DNA of 64,000 bases from Sipunculus nudus (GCA_026874595.1 CM049313.1:47316159-47380158), one strand, 5' to 3'; counted from the first letter of the stretch, positions 44,300 to 57,298 are shown. Made by a program: numbers and translations. Notes: a model not told the origin generated them from the sequence alone.

Positions 44300-44834
44300 C
44301 TGTAACATAACCAGAGACAGAAATTAGACCACAGACACTTTATCTGCATGTAATAAGTGTGTTTTTTTTTCAAAATTGGCTTCAATCGTAGTATCGGGAA
44401 AAGGCCACTTTCCCTGTGAATTCTTCTCCTGTTTTTATTCACTTGACATATTTTGTTAATGAGTTGCAAAAAAAAAAATAATTTTTATTTTTAATAAAAG
44501 TTTTTAATGCCTTATATTCAGCTTACCTAATTTTCAAGACTTACTTTTCATGACCTAAACAATTTCATTACTTTTTTCTGATGTTCATCTGAAGTAGATC
44601 ATTAACATTTGGCTTAAAATTGTTCCTGGGAAACCTAAGCAAGCCGAATCTATATACAAAGCAGTTTTCTTTTAATTCCTTAAAAAAGTAAAGGATAGCC
44701 CTGCCTGTGCTTTAGTGTTCACGTTTACTACTAAAATATTTAACATGAAATGTGATTCCATTGTACAGATTGACGTAACTCAGTTAATCACTTAACCAGT
44801 CAGCCGGAGAGCCGTACCTTGGTTTTATAATTTG

Positions 44835-44848
44835 CCGCAAGGTGGCAG
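44835..44848 (+). promoter_or_regulatory. CTCF-like motif
   Basis: CCGCAAGGTGGCAG fits the bilaterian CTCF core (CCGCGNGGNGGCAG) with one mismatch. It lies in intron 2 of the secreted-peptide gene. Such a match can occur by chance. Confidence 0.3.
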
Positions 44849-46626
44849 TACCTGTTCTACGCTTTGCGACTCGGCAAAGTAAGTTTTGATTGTTCTGTTA
44901 GTGGTAGGAATCATGTTTTTAACCAATGCATCGACTTGGCCATTCTAGGTACAGGACAGAGGGGAGAAGAAGAACAACTTGCTCTTTATACCATTTATGA
45001 TAAATATATTTAGTCAAAAAATACTACGCCATATAAATTAACAGATGGAATGTGTAAATGAAAAAGTAAACATGGTAATAGCAACGTTTAAATAACATAT
45101 AAACTTATAACGTATAAACATTCAATAAACTTATACAATCCTTTCTCATGTGAGCTTATTCAGTTTGAAAACGAAGGTTGGACACATTTTTAATTATATA
45201 ATACTGTAAGACATAGGTTTAATCCAAATGAAGAGCTTTGCGGCCTCAAGGTTTGGTCAGCATGCAAACTTTTATGACTTCGGGAACTCCTAAACTATCT
45301 ATACCTGAATGTGGATAAAAAATTTAAAGAATCTTCCAGTGTATACTGTTGTAACTGGCAGGCTGAATACAGCTTATGTGAGGGTCATATAGGCACGTAG
45401 TTGCATATGCAAAAGTGCGTGTTTACTAGCCAGATACTTAAATGGAATATTACTGTCACATTCCAGATGAAAAAAAAACCCAAAATTTTCATTTAATATC
45501 TTTAGACAAATACTGATCCTAATGAAAGGGTTGATCACTGTGCTTTCTTTCTCTCTCTCTCTGCAGGCCTTTACAAAAAAATATTAATCTTTAAACGCAA
45601 AAAAAAACCCTACTGCATTGGACCCCCCCGCCACCCCCCCCCCCCCCCCAAAAAAAAAATCATATATCCATCCATTGATACGATGTACCTATCACGATAC
45701 TTCACTCGCGACAAAATAAACGACATGATACAGATAAAAAGTATCAGAGACCAAATTTTAATATAATGAGTGAATTTTCTTTGTTCAAGTTCGCCATGCC
45801 ATTTTCTGCATGCAATGAATGATGAAACGGTCATATGCATCGCTCTGATAATGCTGGGTCAGCCAATCATATGCTGGTTAACTATTTTCTGGCCAATGGT
45901 ATTTCGTCTTACACCCGCTGAGTTTATGATATCGCCATATCGCACTTCTGACATTAAGGAGACAACGACAAGCTAGTCTGGATACCAGAACGTAATTACA
46001 TTCTACAGTTCAAAGAGGAACGCCCTTTAAGGCCCTATGATGATACAAATCTTTCGCCATTTTCGACAACGCCCCATGGCCTACAAGTACGCTGTCACTT
46101 GACATACACCAGACCAACCTGTGTTCCAATTTATAGTGTACTTTCTCACAACGCCTAGTACCACTGGCGAGAGGAAATTCCATTTTATCTCAGCATAATG
46201 GTAAATCCCTCTGCTTGTTTTTTTTTATTTCTGACCGCATGAATACAAACAAGGCTCGCATGGGTTACTGGACGGCAGCCAACTTGTATGCGATACAGGA
46301 AATGACTTGTTACCATAAAAACGGGGTTCTAGTTTGGTGTGCGAGTTCACATGTATTCTTTTGTGTAAAGTTATCATTCGTGTAAGGATTATCGGCTGTT
46401 TACCACCATGTGAATGCAACATGATGGAAAAACACTGCCATGCATTCCTTCGTATGGCTTGTATTACGACTCAAGTTAGAGTTACACATCTGGGTTATCA
46501 CATTTGGCATTGTCAATGATTATAAATTATACACCTAAATCGTTTGGCACTTATTTCTTTTCTAGCAATATCATTTCTATCTTTTGTGAAACTTTGCTGT
46601 CTCTGAAATTTGAAAATCTCACTTAC

Positions 46627-46684
46627 TTCTCCAGGTTATTCTTCCAAACATCATCTCCTCGCGTTTTCCGTAAGCCCTCGGAAT
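46627..46684 (-). CDS. secreted cysteine-rich peptide precursor, exon 2
   Basis: A 58-nt exon between a good acceptor (ttttcccag|A) and a consensus donor (GAA|GTAAGT). Entered in phase 1 and left in phase 2, it is the only arrangement I found that links exon 1 to exon 3 in frame. It encodes a charged linker beginning SEGLRKTRGDDVWK, which has a dibasic RK and looks like propeptide. Introns of 2,778 nt (upstream) and 2,327 nt (downstream) flank it. Confidence 0.72.
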
Positions 46685-47195
46685 CTGGGAAAAATAACAG
46701 TCATTACACACAGGATACTGTGAAAAAAAAACAAACACATAAACGCACATGAACAGGGATATAGGCATTTCCTTCCAGAGGAGGCAATAAAAAGATAAAT
46801 ATAAATTTACTTTGCGACTATGTCAACTTTGAAGAGTTGGAAAAAGATGGCCACCTCTGAAGTGGAAATACTTGTTTTATACTGTGTGATACTGTGTGAT
46901 GTATGAGTTCAATAACGAAGGTCGTGTGAATGTGAAAATGTTAGGAGTGACAGAGTGACTACAGGTATCTGCAATGCGATTCCTGGGCATCGCGACCTCA
47001 ATGGTTCTTAAGTCAGCGATAATACGGTGTACAATATTAAAGAATTAAGTGAACGTAAAAAAAAATAAATGCAAGTGCAATTCTATAAGCAAGAACTATT
47101 CCTTTGACTGAAGGTCACTTTAAAAATGTTTATTATTGGAAATATAACGCAAACACGGTAAGAAAAAGAGAACAAACATATTTTGCATTTGATTG

Positions 47196-47865
47196 ACTTG
47201 CGGGGGCTTAAGAATGCCCCCCGGGTATCTGATTGTCTTGCGGGGGCTTAAGAATGCCACCTGAAGATCTTATTATCTTGCGGGGGCTTAAGACTGCACT
47301 TTGAGTATCTGATTGTCTTGCGAGGGCTTAAGACTGCACTTTGAGTATCTGATTGTCTTGCGGGAGCTTAAGAATGCCCCCTGATTATCTGTCTTGCGGG
47401 GGCTTAAAAATGCCCTTTAAATATATGATTGTCTTTCTGGGGCTTAAGACTGCCCTTTGAGTAATTGATAGTCTTGCGGGGGCTTAAGACTGCACTTTGA
47501 GTATCTGATTGTCTTGCGGGGGCTAAAGAATGCCCTCTGAGTATCTGATTGTCTTGCGGGGGCTTAAGACTGCCCTTTAAGGATCTGATTGTCTTGCGTG
47601 GGCTAAAGAATGCCCCCTGAGTATCTGATTGTCTTGCGGGGGCTTAAGAATGCCCTTTAAGTATATGATTGTCTTTCTGGGGCTTAAAACTGCCCTTTGA
47701 GTATCTAATTGCGGGGGCTTAAGACTGCCCTTTAAGTAACTGATAGTCTTGCGGGGGCTTAAGACTGCACTTTGAGTATCTGATTGTCTTGCGGGGACCT
47801 AAGAAATCCCTCTGAATATCGAATTATCTTGTGGAGATATAAGAATTGCGATAGAGTAATACATA
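47196..47865. repeat. 40-bp minisatellite, about 16-17 copies
   Basis: The unit begins 'cttgcgggggcttaagactg' and continues 'cactttgagtatctgattgt', with variants. Each unit carries a CTTAAG palindrome. Variant units occur in the same order twice (about copies 5-8 and 11-15, marked by the rare 'ctttctgggg' form), so a block of roughly six units was itself duplicated. It lies in intron 1 of the secreted-peptide gene. Confidence 0.93.
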
Positions 47866-48059
47866 CTTCAAGTTACAGTTAATCAGTCTGAGAGTCTGTG
47901 TTATATTATTTTTATTGTCGTATGTTATTTCAAATATATAACAATTCAGTATAAGGTTTTAAAAAATAATGTATTATGTTTCCAGTATAGGTTATTTCTG
48001 AATTTCAGATTAATGCTATTTCTTAATAAGCTCAAAAATGGATCCAAATTCTATAATTC

Positions 48060-48062
<3 letters not shown>

Positions 48063-48104
<42 letters not shown>
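48063..48104. repeat. (TA)n microsatellite
   Basis: About 40 bp of TA repeat, 8 bp left of a pogo-like terminus. Confidence 0.95.
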
Positions 48105-48108
<4 letters not shown>

Positions 48109-48112
48109 ACAG

Positions 48113-48640
48113 TAAAAACCCTCTAACGTGACCACCTGCGGGACCAGGCAAAGTGGTCGTGTTAGCGAGGTGGCCGTGTTAGCGGGATGCTTGTACAATA
48201 ATCTGCCAATTTAAACAGGCGCTATTATTGATAATTCAAGTAAATGTTAAGTTGTTGTTCCTGTTAAATTTAAAATATAAAGAAAAATTAATAACAAACA
48301 TGATTCAAAAGTTTCATTCACATAAAAATAAAACACATAAATGAAACAAATAGATTTACTAAGCCATAATACAGGTCAATGGGCAGTGTATAAAATGTAC
48401 AATCTACACTCGTTCAAAATATGCATCATATGTGCGGTCGCCACGGGCCAGTGGTCGTGATACGGGGGCTCATCTTAAGGTCAGGACAAAAAAAGTAGTT
48501 GTTGGTCGTGATAGCGTGTTACCAAAGTTTTTATATTAATTTGATAATTTGTATTAAACAATTATTGGACCAAGAAAAGTAGCCGTGTTAGCGGGGTGGT
48601 GGTGTTAATGGAGTGGTCGTCATGCGGGAGTTCCTGAACC
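48113..48640. mobile_element. possible pogo/Tigger-like non-autonomous element
   Basis: Starts (TA)CAGTAAAAACCCTCTAACG, like pogo-group termini, and has internal copies of 'gtggtcgtgttagcg' and related text at both ends. The right terminus is not a clean inverted copy, so the element may be truncated or rearranged. Confidence 0.4.
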
Positions 48641-49462
48641 ATTATATGCACACTAATATGCATGACTTTTAATGTGTGGTGCTTGATCTCTTCTGAAAAA
48701 TTTCGTGGTTATAACCCAGAATTTTCTTTCACCAAAGTATCATGTGCATATACAAGTCACGGGTAAAAACTCCTGCGCATGCGCATTTGGATTCAATTAA
48801 ACTTACACATTTAATTGACACTTCTATTTTTTTTTTACCTCTCAGCAAGTTATACATTCACCCAAAACCATTCGTAGGTTATTTGTAGACATGCCCGACA
48901 CTGCAAAAGATAGATGCCCCACTTTGGTCACCACTGATAAGTATCAACTATATTTTCAGGAAAGTGCTAATGCAAGTGAGTTTTCATCAAATGTGGGAAT
49001 CCGGAGTTTCGTTATTGCAAAAAAAAACCAGAGAATCTTTTGTTTCACTGTTACAGGATACCATTACCCTGGATTTTGATGGTGGTTCCTGGATGACAAC
49101 GATTGCATGGGATCATTATCATCAATATATTCCTGCGAATCCATTGTTTGCATTTATGCTGATATGCTCGTGAAGCTTCCTCATAATATTAAGATGCTTT
49201 TATATAAGTATGTAGATAAAATTGAATTTATTTGTTTGAGTACTTAGTTTAGACAAGGGACAGTAGTGTGCATGGCAGTGTGTATATGTGTGTACATGCG
49301 AGCAAGCCCGTGCAGGTGTGTGTGTGTGGGGGGGGGGGGGGGCGACGATCCTTATTCAATGAATATTTTTTTATCAGCACGGTATTATGTGTGTTTTTTG
49401 CATCAATAATGTCTTTCTGTATTAGGGGAATATACGATGATATCTTTACAAAAATCACTTAC

Positions 49463-49541
49463 CAGGAAAAGCCACCGCAGCGATGTGTAGAAGTGCCAGT
49501 ACTGCAAAACACACGAAAGCCATTGTGACACGTGAAGCCAT
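49463..49541 (-). CDS. secreted cysteine-rich peptide precursor, exon 1 (signal)
   Basis: The ATG opens 26 codons ending at a consensus donor (CCTG|GTAAGT), phase 1. The peptide starts MASRVTMAFVC, has a strong hydrophobic core (FAVLALLHIAAV), and a signal-peptidase site is expected after Ala24 (AVA|FP). The promoter sits at the right distance upstream. The three exons together give a 131-residue precursor: signal, short charged pro-region, then the basic amidation-like and cysteine-rich segments. The gene acts in the secretory pathway; what it targets is unknown. The exon chain rests on splice motifs and matching phases, not on RNA. Confidence 0.8.
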
Positions 49542-49630
49542 GCTGTTGTTTGTTGCTGTACCTTGTTGCTGTAGATTGTAGCAGCATGCATACGATCACT
49601 GTAGCATGCAACACGAAAGCATGAGAGAAT

Positions 49631-49650
49631 ATTTATAGACCTCCCATTGG
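49631..49650 (-). promoter_or_regulatory. CCAAT and TATA boxes of the secreted-peptide gene
   Basis: On the minus strand ATCCAATGGG (CCAAT at 49646-49650) is followed by TATAAAT (49631-49637). A start site about 30 nt further on, near 49605, would give a 5' UTR of about 60 nt before the ATG, which fits. Confidence 0.7.
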
Positions 49651-51336
49651 ATAATGAAGCTTATCAAGATTCTTTGCGTCTTGCTTGCAAATTATGACTA
49701 AAGCCACTTTATTCTGCTCTGCACTTTTGCTTTCACGTGTGTTTTCATTATTATAATAAGCCTGGAAATGTGGGTTTCAACAATGTTGTGGCGACCTTTT
49801 TGGCAGATTGATATTTAAAACCACCTGATAAACAAGTCATTTTGACAGGAATCGTGTCCGAAAATGTGTCGTGAGTTAAACCCATTTGACGAACACCCCT
49901 GTCTTGCATCAACTGTTCTCTCAAACCGCATATTCTGGTCACATCCAGTCGAGTGGCAGACAAAATGCATGCGAATGGGAGGCTTCTACGCAGTGACACT
50001 TTAAGGAATCGTTCATTTGTCATAATTGTATTGTATAAGAAAAACAATATGGTGATTCTAATAACCCCCAAAATGTGATGGAGTGTTCATGTGGTATTAT
50101 GCTAACCCTCTGCAAATTTTCTGCAGAACCCTGATATACCTGGTTACGGTAATGTACTTACAGACAAAGCAACAAACCAAGGCTGAAGATATATTTTTTG
50201 CCTCAGAATTGCACTAAAAGATGTAAACCTGCCTTTTATCTGGGGGCGTTGCCAGTTTTTAATAAGACCTGCTTTTTCCGTGACAAACAACGAAGCACAG
50301 GTAAACTTTTAATAAATATACTGTTGGAGTATATTTCCCCAAGCCTGTTGGTTGTATGTCATCCCCGTCAATCATAAAATACATGTATAAATATGTATGT
50401 TCCTCGGCAGAGTATAAGGCACTCCGGGTCAAACCGTCATTAGTGAAGAGGAATCCGATTGGCTGATTGTATGGAATCATATCTTATATATAGTCTGGAA
50501 ATAAATTTTAGGAGACTAATTTGGTTATATTTCTATTGACACAAACTAGAAAACAAATCTTGGATTATATGTATATATACTATATTGTGTATCGTATTAC
50601 GAGTCCAGTACCGTGAGATGACACGTCCTACAGCCCCGCATTGACTTATGTTTTTTTACTTACAGAAAGCGGTTTTAAATTATCAGCATTGTTTCTGTTA
50701 TAAATTGAGCTAGGCCAATTGCGTACTGGAGATTATGTCTTCATCTCTCTCTGTCTCTCCTTATGTCTGTCTAATACTTGTTTTGTCTGTTTTACTATTC
50801 AACTAGAAAAATAGTCTGAGACCCCATATGTACCTTCGTCAGTTTCCTGATCAAACCTCTGTGTGCATCGGCTTTATTGAAAAACTTGTTTGACGAAACG
50901 CGTAACATTTAACTTAATCCTTCGCGGGTCCCTTATCAAATTTGATATGCGTCACACAGAAATGTGTGTCACGCTTCACTTTCTTCATGGCTATATCACA
51001 GGTGAACTCTAGAATAAAGGCGGCCACTTACATCAGTGACTAGCCATGGCCATTGTTCGAGAAAAACAAATTTTAATGTTTAATATCTCCCATTGTAAAA
51101 GAGTCCGATAAAATCACATTTCAGTGAGTCAGATAATCTAAAAACAATAGTTTCCATAGTGTACCTCCAACCTTCCGGAAATTAAAGCTAAATCTGTTTT
51201 TTTTTTCTAGAGACTCCTTCGAGTTTGACTGATTATTTAATATCTGGCCATACATCCTTGATTTAAATAGGCCTACAATGGCTGTTACTAGCAAACTAGG
51301 TAACAGGGTACAGATCTGTGTGTGTATTTGTGGAGA

Positions 51337-51384
<48 letters not shown>

Positions 51385-52460
51385 ATGCTCAGGTAGACGA
51401 TGCAAATTAACACTCGAAAAAAAAGTAATTTCGTCATGACTAACTGCAATGTTTTATAATTGTATAATTACAGCGATTGCATCATTTTCGGTACTCTGGA
51501 ATGGAAAATTAGATTTTAACCATGCCTTATCAGACCTATAATTTTAACCAATTAACTAAATGAATAGCAACCACTCAGCAATTATGTGATACTTATAACC
51601 TATAACAGCGAAGCACTCAGGTTGAGACTTCAATTTTGTGCTGTTTGAGTAACGTATAACTGAAAAATAAATACGGGCTCTTTGACAATAGTTTTTACCA
51701 CAATGATCGGAAATTGCTCATTGCTGCCGTGACTCCTGACACAGTAAACCTATTTAGATAGGAGTCTGAGTCTTCATGAAGACCTCCGCCTTCGGTTCCC
51801 CTTTTGTCAGCCATCGCAAACTTTATAAAGGGTTTCAGACCCCCTTTTTGCAGACCTTGGCTACTTTTACTTAATTGTTGTCATTATTCCTCCTGTATTG
51901 GACCCCTCCTGTTCCTTAATACTGGATCCGCACCTGAAATATAACTGAGGGCTAAGTACACCTGACATTATTTACACATATGCTTTGATTGGGAATTTAG
52001 ATGATTTTACCCCATTGTTCAGTGTCTGCAGCGAAGGTTTACAGAAATAGATATATTAGTTATAACGTATTTTATGTCTTCTCTAAAGCTCACAAGGAAT
52101 ATCTTCGCAAAGGGATTCGAGGCTCACGGATGTTAGTCCAGATTATTTTTATTTATTTAATCTTTTGTTTTCTTTTTCATGGGGGGGGGGCACTGGGTCT
52201 ACATGTTCTATTTTTGGATGAAACCTAATGCAATTTTGCGCATATACACATAAATGTACACATTAGTGGGTTTTCAAGCAAATTTCCACACACATGAGTT
52301 ATGGCATGTCAACTTTGATTGCATAGTTCGCCTGTCCCTACACGAAGCAAATATATATCTCTCTAAACAAGCAGCCAGGAATGCGACTGAGTGTGAGTGA
52401 ATAATGGAGGCCGAACCGGGCTAATTCATGCATAGAACTAAGTATATAATATATTGTTAC
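49651..52460. other. no gene seen
   Basis: Open frames at 49751-50071 and 50259-50480 (minus) show no domain or splice support. A (GA)n run at about 51338-51381 and a CAGG(T/G)GCGGATCC-type transposon fragment ending near 51937 are present. A CCAAT-like ATTGG near 50457 and a TATATATA near 50484 on the plus strand have no attached coding exon. Confidence 0.4.
51338..51381. repeat. (GA)n microsatellite
   Basis: About 44 bp of GA dinucleotides. Confidence 0.95.
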
Positions 52461-52469
52461 GAAGAGAAA

Positions 52470-52565
52470 TACTCAGGGGAAAACATTGGGCCGATCCCGG
52501 TTTCGAACCCATGTTGGTGGCGCACAAGTCCGGCGTACCAACCGCTTCGCTTTTATGTCCCCACA
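52470..52565 (-). mobile_element. tRNA-derived SINE
   Basis: The minus strand has an A-box-like 'agcggttggtacgccgg', then 'gcgccaccaac', then a perfect B box in GGGTTCGAAACCGGG. The spacing fits a tRNA-like head. The tail is unclear. Confidence 0.55.
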
Positions 52566-53225
52566 TAACAATATATAGATCTACCCCTTTTACTGAGGGG
52601 TGTATCTCTTCATGATGTAATAAGATATATCTGATTGTCCCTTTTTTACATATTTTGAAGTAATATATCTCACGGTATTTTTGTTGATTGTTTGATAAGA
52701 GCTTACTTTTAAAACGAAAAATAAGCCAGTTCTGTCCCGTTGAAAGAATCAAAAACGGATAAACATCAGTATTAACTATACTGCATACACAATGTTGCTC
52801 TCCTAGGCATACATTTGTAAAATATCAAATGTAAGACATTTATGACCGAATTCTAAAAAAATTATTCATTATTTATACAAATCGGGGGAGGGGGCTCTGG
52901 ACACATGCTTTAGACCAGCTTTACAACTGCACGCGTGTATTTAAATTAATATATAACGATCGTTAGAAGGTATACAATGCTGTAGGCCCCTTCGTCGTTT
53001 TGTCCAGCAGGAACCACATCTAATGCCTAAACGATACATTTCCAAGTTATTGTAACTTACAATATGGGTTATTTATTAATAATCATGATTACCATATAAA
53101 GTTTGTAATCCCTCAGCATATCTATAATATGGACGATACGCATTATTGTAATAAGATGAGCCCTGTGTCAGAACAATATCCGTCTGACCACGTCAATTAT
53201 TGAGAAATGTCTCATAAATAAGACC

Positions 53226-53404
53226 CGCCACCTAGCGGCAGCAATCGGCAAGAACGTGACGTCATGAATGGCGCTTCCTTGGTTACGTCAATACGCGACA
53301 TTTCGCGGAGCGCAGCAGAGCGTATAATCGTCTTTGCAATATATCTTGCAATAGATCGACCGTCTTTCCTGGAAAGTATCATCACTGCACAGTGACAGTT
53401 TAAG
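53226..53404 (+). promoter_or_regulatory. CpG-rich promoter and candidate 5' UTR exon
   Basis: A CpG-dense island in AT-rich DNA. It contains a CTCF-like CGCCACCTAGCGGCAG (motif on the minus strand), a palindromic cAMP-response element TGACGTCA at 53257-53264 and a half site in GGTTACGTCA at 53281. It ends at a donor-like TTTAAG|GTAAAT. The acceptor ahead of the ATG at 57135 suggests this is the non-coding first exon of the microexon gene, with a 3.7-kb intron. Confidence 0.5.
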
Positions 53405-54044
53405 GTAAATTAATTTAATCTTTACTTGTTGGTTTATATTTAGTAATTACATCATAATGTCGATGTTCTTGCTATTAGAGGAGATGTATATGCATGTGTG
53501 TAGACCCATACAGGCCTAGATGAATGTATGTGTATACGTGTGCCTTATTTTTCTCCGTTAGGCCCATCTTCCTTTTACGCATCTTTATTGAAAAAACATG
53601 TTATTTGCTATTTGTCAGTAGCCCTTGGAATCGTTATAAATTAATGTAACTTACATATGAAGTATAGCCAAATAATTATATTCATATAGCTGTTAGGCAT
53701 TACTTGTATTTGGCATTTGGTAAGCTGATTGCGGCAGCGGAACGCGGTTTCGGGAATGCGGTATAAATTTTCGTGGGGCATTCATTTGGCGGGCGTTAAA
53801 AAAACACTGCGGTATGGGACCGTTTATGACAAAACCCGTTAGGTCATGTTGCAACAGTAGTAAAAAAAGCATGGTACCCTAGTACCATGGTTGCTATACC
53901 GAACAGTATATAATTAGTGGATGTGTGCATTTTATGGTTCAGCAAAGTATACACAATCAACTCACCCGCATGTATTAAAATGAGTATAAATCGGGAGTGA
54001 GTGCATGACGCATATACTAAATTAAGAAGAGATTCACACTAGCA

Positions 54045-54048
<4 letters not shown>

Positions 54049-54114
<66 letters not shown>

Positions 54115-54121
54115 TATATAT
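54049..54121. repeat. (TA)n microsatellite
   Basis: About 70 bp of TA repeat with one phase slip, in the putative first intron. Confidence 0.95.
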
Positions 54122-55135
54122 AGTGCAATGATAAAAAAATAACAAACTACCATTCATATGTGATGCCACTGATGGTCAATAGATGTCTATATAGTTGCAT
54201 TTTTTTTCAATATTTAATACTTATTTTGTAAAACTTAAAATTTAAGTTTTATACAAATTTCTATAATTTCTCCCCAAGTCTAATTCCTGTTCTACGTACT
54301 TAGTGTATAAATTCTATATGAACACATATACTTTTTTCTAATGTTTTGCTCAACCCCCCCCCCCCCCTCCGCCCCACACCACACACACAGATATTAAATA
54401 TATCTATATTATTTTTTTATTTCATGCAATATTTTCATTTCATGTAGAGAATATTATTGATGATTTGAGTAACGAAATAGAGAATTTAGTTATAAAAATG
54501 TAAATTCGACCATTCGCACTGGCTATTTTTGGCGATGAGGCTATATATAATATGTCTACATACCTTTTTTCTGATAATTGTTCTAGACCCCTTAGAGTCT
54601 AATATTTCATATACTTTAATCCTGTAGCAGAAGTTTCACAGCAGCATTCTGTATTTTTATGCTAAATCTGTGACAGTAATTCAGTGGCTCTTCAATCTAT
54701 TTTTAGAGTGTTTACATTATTAAATCTTTAGAAATTTGTCAAGATTTAAATTTCTTGTATATGTTTGATAAATTAAAACGGCTCTGATTTGAAAATTATA
54801 TAGTGTATGATCGGCCATAATTATAATTATAGTCTAACTTTTTTTCAACACTTTTAAGGGTTAAACTTTCTTTTTTTATTACCATGAATTAATTGTATAT
54901 GTATATGCAGTAATTCTGATGACAGTAAATTGTCATGTCAGCATTTTGTAGATCTCATGAAAATATGAAATGTATATATGTATATCTTCATATATGTATT
55001 TTTTCTAAAGTTCTTGTTTTCCTTTTTATTAGATATGTTTTCTGTCTTTTGGTTAATAATCGATCAAATCGTCCGTGAGGTTAGCCTATGAATAATGTTT
55101 GTAAAACGGACAGTAAATACATTTTTGTATATGTA

Positions 55136-55317
55136 CAGTAGAACCTGTCGGAAAGACTATCTGTCTAATAAGACCACCTGTCTATTAAAACAACCCTTGA
55201 GTGAACCAAAAGCATTGTCATTGGTCATAACTGACCGGCCTAAGAATTAAGACCTGCTGTAAATTAAGACTATTTTTGGGCAGTCCAACAGGTGGTTTCA
55301 TAACACAGGCTTCACTG
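55136..55317. mobile_element. pogo-like MITE, 182 bp
   Basis: Starts CAGTAGAACCTGTC and ends AGGCTTCACTG; the ends are imperfect inverted repeats, flanked by TA on both sides. The interior has the 'aagacta...taagaccacctgtc' text common in short Tc1/pogo-group elements. Non-coding. Confidence 0.7.
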
Positions 55318-57134
55318 TATTTGTATATGTAAGATGGCCTTGATATACTTTTTGCAACAGAATGACTCCAGCCACTTACACTGAAACACCTATTACGTTT
55401 ACACTGAGAAATAGCTATTCAAACCTGGTCAAAATAAACATGTAGCGCATTATACAGTTTGTGTTTTGAAATAATATTATAGGAAAACCTATTGCCATGT
55501 GCTGGCCAAATTCCAGAAAAATACTCAAAATATATAAATACTGGCTTGAAAATCAAAAGGTGCTTCAACTGAGAAATGAGTAAGATAATATTTAGTTAAA
55601 ACTTTTTGAAACCTACAAAAGTTTAAGATAATCTTGAAGTTTCTTTAGGACAGATTTGTTTTTGTTGATTTAAATTTATGTGAAGGACGTATAAAAATTG
55701 TACACGTTATGTATATGTTATGTTACGTTATTGTATATGTCAGTTTTGCCGACTTTTTTTTATAAATTGATGAAAACACCATTTTATTATGAACCGAAGC
55801 ACTCGATTTAAACCATGTATATATATATGTATACAGTCCTACAAATTATTAAGTCATATGCGGGCCTGGATTCTATACCAAAGGAAAGAAAATGAAAGTT
55901 TGTAAATTTTGTTGGTTCGGTCACATTCAAATTATGAAAATAATTTTTTTTTAAATTGAACTAATAAATACTTTGGTATAATCGAAATATATACTGCGTA
56001 TAATAAATATGATGGAGGGAAAAAAATTACGATACTCTAAAGAAGGGTTAGGGGGATTTCTTACCACAAAGGGGTCGGGGGCTTTCGGCTGGAGGGGATA
56101 CGGGATTAGGAGGGATAGTAGGGGGGGGGGGGGGGTTCTCCCCCTCATACACGTGTTCTCAACAAACATGCCCCCCCCCCCACATACACACGTGTTATTT
56201 AATAAATCATGGCCTCTAGGAATAAATGCGTATAAAAGGGTTTACTACTCGTATACCAAACCAAGAATCAGACTCCCCCCTTTAAGATGAAATCACAACC
56301 TTTTCACAGAATAACCTAGTGGATTTAAATTCGATAAGCCTGCTGCTAAATTCCTTACATACACTTACAAAACAGTTGTAAAATAACAATAAATTCACAT
56401 AATTTATTAACATAGCTAGCTCGAGCCTGAAATCATGTAAACTGACCATCTGAATATAATTGTAATTAGAATAAATTAATTTAATAAAGATATGCTTAAC
56501 CTGCTTGATATAAATCAATTGACCCCAAAACCATGTAATATTTTTTTATGGATCGATATTAAATTCAAGTATAGTTTTATATACAGTAGTTTTATATGAA
56601 ATTCGGTCCCTTGTATTGAGACCTTAATTCCCTTGAGAACGGCTTATTGACCCAACAAGAAACTTTCATACAATAAAGCAAAAACCATGTTTCTATACCT
56701 TTACTTTAACACCGAGAAAAACTGGTTCAAATTATAGTTCCCCTGGCTGGTCTAAATGGTGACAATCGAGACCGTATCAGCGCTCGCCCATGCACTCGCA
56801 CGAAGCGGATTCAAATGCCGCGTGGGAGATGCAATCCTGTTTGAATTCATCCCCCGGGCGGGTATTTTTAGGACATGCCATCAAGCAAATCATAAGAGAA
56901 GAGCTTTGAACGCGTTGTGAACCAAAGGTGAATAAATCTTAAAATGTAATCTCAAAGGCAATTTTAACATTTAAATGTTGCATGATGAGAGAAGCAGTTC
57001 TGCCAAATATTAGTTTTCTTGTAGGATGGGTGGATTCTAGAATCTCTGTACTTTTATTATCAACAACTTCCGTGTATAAAATAGCCTTCCCAAATCCAAA
57101 CTTTAATTCAATTTTGGTTAAAATTTCAGTCGCC

Positions 57135-57235
57135 ATGGCAACCAGAAAATTGCAGTATGGATCCGATCCAGCCGAGCAGACTGTACAGCCACAGATCCGG
57201 GGTCCGCAGATCCGTACCAGAGCCAAGCCATCCAG
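57135..57235 (+). CDS. proline-rich microexon protein, coding exon 1
   Basis: The ATG sits in a perfect Kozak context (GCCATGG), 5 nt after an acceptor (aaaatttcag). The exon ends at AG|GTAAGA in phase 2. It encodes 33 residues starting MATRKLQYGSDPAEQ and ending in a basic, proline-containing stretch (RTRAKPS). Downstream, at least six more short exons join in frame, giving 182 codons before the window ends. The protein is rich in Pro, Arg, Lys and Gln, has no domain I recognise and is probably disordered. A scaffold or adaptor role is only a guess. Confidence 0.72.
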
Positions 57236-57298
57236 GTAAGAATAGCTTCATGGTCTCCGCCAGGAGGGTATGTATTCATCCCCGTCCGCATGTGCGTT

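Noticed and set aside
47196-47865. CRISPR-like array
   Set aside because: Units are contiguous with no unique spacers, and the genome is eukaryotic; it is a minisatellite.
48891-49173. Overlapping plus-strand frames upstream of the peptide gene exon
   Set aside because: No features and they lie inside intron 1 of the minus-strand gene; chance.
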